Shown: positions 31,679 through 32,709 of the stretch, one piece after another
How the letters are laid out: each line of letters opens with the position of its first letter
How positions within the stretch are numbered: position 1 is the first letter of the stretch
Virus record (IMG/VR): IMGVR_UViG_3300017917_004240
Span: 1-32,709 of that record
Direction: 5' to 3' (one strand)
DNA: 32,709 nucleotides
Source: a virus
The notes under the pieces: generated by a model
The model's input: only the letters and a program-made list of their open reading frames with translations
What the model was told of the DNA's origin: nothing
Databases searched by the model: none
Position numbers and translations under genes: made by a program

Positions 31679-32709
31679 ATGAAAAAAGAAATCATTTTAG
31701 GCGCTGAAGGCCGTTTAAAATTAAAAAATGGAATTGATATTTTAGCTCGAGCAGTTGCATCAACATTAGGTCCAAAGGGAAGAAATGTAGTAATTGGTAA
31801 AGCATTCGGGTCACCCCATGTTACCAAAGATGGGGTGTCTGTTGCTAAACAAGTTGAGTTGAAAGATCCAATTGAAAACCTAGGTGCTCAAATGGTAAAA
31901 GAAGTTGCATCTAAAACAGCGGATAATGCCGGAGATGGTACAACCACAGCAACAGTATTAGCACAAGCTCTTGTAACTGCAGGACTTAAAAATGTTGCAG
32001 CAGGATCTAATCCAATTGATTTGAAACGAGGAATGGATAAAGCGGTAGGAGTTGTAGTTGATGAATTGAAAAACATGTCTCAAGAAGTTGGTAATGATTA
32101 TGACAAAATCAAACAAGTAGGATCTATCTCTGCTAACAATGATGAAACCATCGGGGGCTTAATTGCTGAAGCAATGAAAGTGGTTGGTAAAGATGGAGTA
32201 ATTACAGTTGAAGAAGCAAAAGGTACTGAAACAGAAATCAAGACTGTTGAAGGTATGCAATTTGATAGAGGTTATCTATCTCCATATTTTGTAACCAATT
32301 CAGAAAAGTTAACTTGTGAAATGGATAATCCATTGATTCTTATTGTGGATAAGAAAATATCTTCAATGAAAGAGTTGCTACCCGTATTAGAACAAGTAGT
32401 TCAGACTGGACAGTCATTGGTAATCATTGCAGAAGATGTTGATGGAGATGCTCTAGGAACTCTAGTAGTGAATCGCATCAGAGGTGCATTGAAAATTGTT
32501 GCAGTGAAGGCCCCGGGATTCGGTGATAAACGCAAAGAAATGTTGGAAGACATTGCAGTATTAACCGGCGGTGAAGTTATTTCAGATGAGCGTGGTACTA
32601 AATTATCAGAAGCAACATTGGATTCATTGGGTAGTGCCGAGAAGATTGAAATTAGCAAAGACAAGACTACTATTATTGGTGGACATGGCGAAGTCGCAGA
32701 GATTCAAAC
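31679..32709 (+). CDS. groEL: GroEL chaperonin (3' partial)
   Basis: The gene runs off the window after 343 codons (bacterial GroEL has about 545). The protein begins [20 protein letters not shown] and follows type I chaperonins throughout: [12 protein letters not shown] and [12 protein letters not shown] (ATP site), [33 protein letters not shown] (catalytic-site Asp), [13 protein letters not shown], then [29 protein letters not shown] and [20 protein letters not shown]. It is nearest to Bacteroidota GroEL by eye. No groES lies in front of it; the gene immediately upstream encodes a GIY-YIG endonuclease. It would fold phage proteins, perhaps with host GroES. Some jumbo phages carry such genes. 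Confidence 0.93.
   Translation, partial: MKKEIILGAEGRLKLKNGIDILARAVASTLGPKGRNVVIGKAFGSPHVTKDGVSVAKQVELKDPIENLGAQMVKEVASKTADNAGDGTTTATVLAQALVTAGLKNVAAGSNPIDLKRGMDKAVGVVVDELKNMSQEVGNDYDKIKQVGSISANNDETIGGLIAEAMKVVGKDGVITVEEAKGTETEIKTVEGMQFDRGYLSPYFVTNSEKLTCEMDNPLILIVDKKISSMKELLPVLEQVVQTGQSLVIIAEDVDGDALGTLVVNRIRGALKIVAVKAPGFGDKRKEMLEDIAVLTGGEVISDERGTKLSEATLDSLGSAEKIEISKDKTTIIGGHGEVAEIQ

Noticed and set aside
1-32709. CRISPR array, tRNA or rRNA genes
   Set aside because: No repeat-spacer pattern and no cloverleaf or rRNA stretch was seen on reading; this is not a search with a covariance model.
23764-32709. The window being a bacterial chromosome with a prophage edge
   Set aside because: T9SS-like proteins and GroEL could suggest host DNA, but the CobS/CobT-like pair, GIY-YIG gene, promoter types shared with the phage part and the same packing continue to the end of the window.

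Overview
The window looks like a piece of a large, AT-rich double-stranded DNA phage genome, most likely a T4-type myovirus (possibly a jumbo phage) of a Bacteroidota (Flavobacteriia-like) host. The phage signs are a holin and amidase endolysin pair, a second small holin-type protein, a tail-lysozyme domain protein, a tail-fibre-like protein, free-standing HNH and GIY-YIG endonucleases, a CobS/CobT-like pair of the kind known from marine T4-like phages, and very tight gene packing on one strand. The Bacteroidota signs are two secreted proteins with type IX secretion (T9SS) style C-termini, a ClpS of flavobacterial type, a Bacteroidota-like GroEL and AAGGA-type ribosome sites at only some genes. 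All genes but one are on the + strand.

Layout: (1) 1-1496: end of a Cas4/RecB-like Fe-S nuclease gene, a small unknown protein and a SLOG/DUF2493-like protein. (2) 1528-14287: an unbroken run of 15 overlapping genes for glycan assembly: ten glycosyltransferase-like proteins, two SDR epimerase/dehydratases, a 2-hydroxyacid dehydrogenase, a CMP-sugar synthetase-like protein, a methyltransferase-like protein and a NeuB-type synthase lacking the usual C-terminal domain. This is a nonulosonate-type sugar and surface-glycan island. (3) 14320-15956: lysis genes. (4) 15994-17898: nucleotidyltransferase, small proteins, fibre-like protein, small holin. (5) 17900-23682: a block in which five otherwise unrelated proteins start with the same kind of 10-residue peptide ending in LxE, closely resembling the capsid-targeting sequence of T4 internal proteins. 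Inserted in this block is a middle-type operon with a ClpS adaptor and an HNH protein. (6) 23764-27284: two convergent T9SS-like secreted proteins, a CUB/GEVED protein and a subtilisin-like protease, with a hairpin between them. (7) 27517-30919: MoxR/CobS-like AAA+ ATPase and CobT-like VWA protein, each with its own promoter. (8) 30997-32709: GIY-YIG homing endonuclease and the first 343 codons of groEL.

Two promoter classes can be read. A sigma70-like element TTGGAT-N17-TATAAT with exact spacing precedes three transcription units (20454, 27517, 28793). An ATATTTAT element lies in eight of the short gaps that open new gene blocks (glycan, lysis, structural and capsid-cargo genes) and is a candidate late promoter.

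The most interesting candidate system is the set of proteins with predicted capsid-targeting peptides: a lysozyme, a HExxH metalloprotease-like protein, a cysteine-rich protein, a basic three-module protein and an unknown. They may be packaged in the head and delivered with the DNA. Second come the phage-encoded T9SS cargo pair and the phage ClpS with an altered binding pocket. All calls come from reading the sequence; no searches were run.
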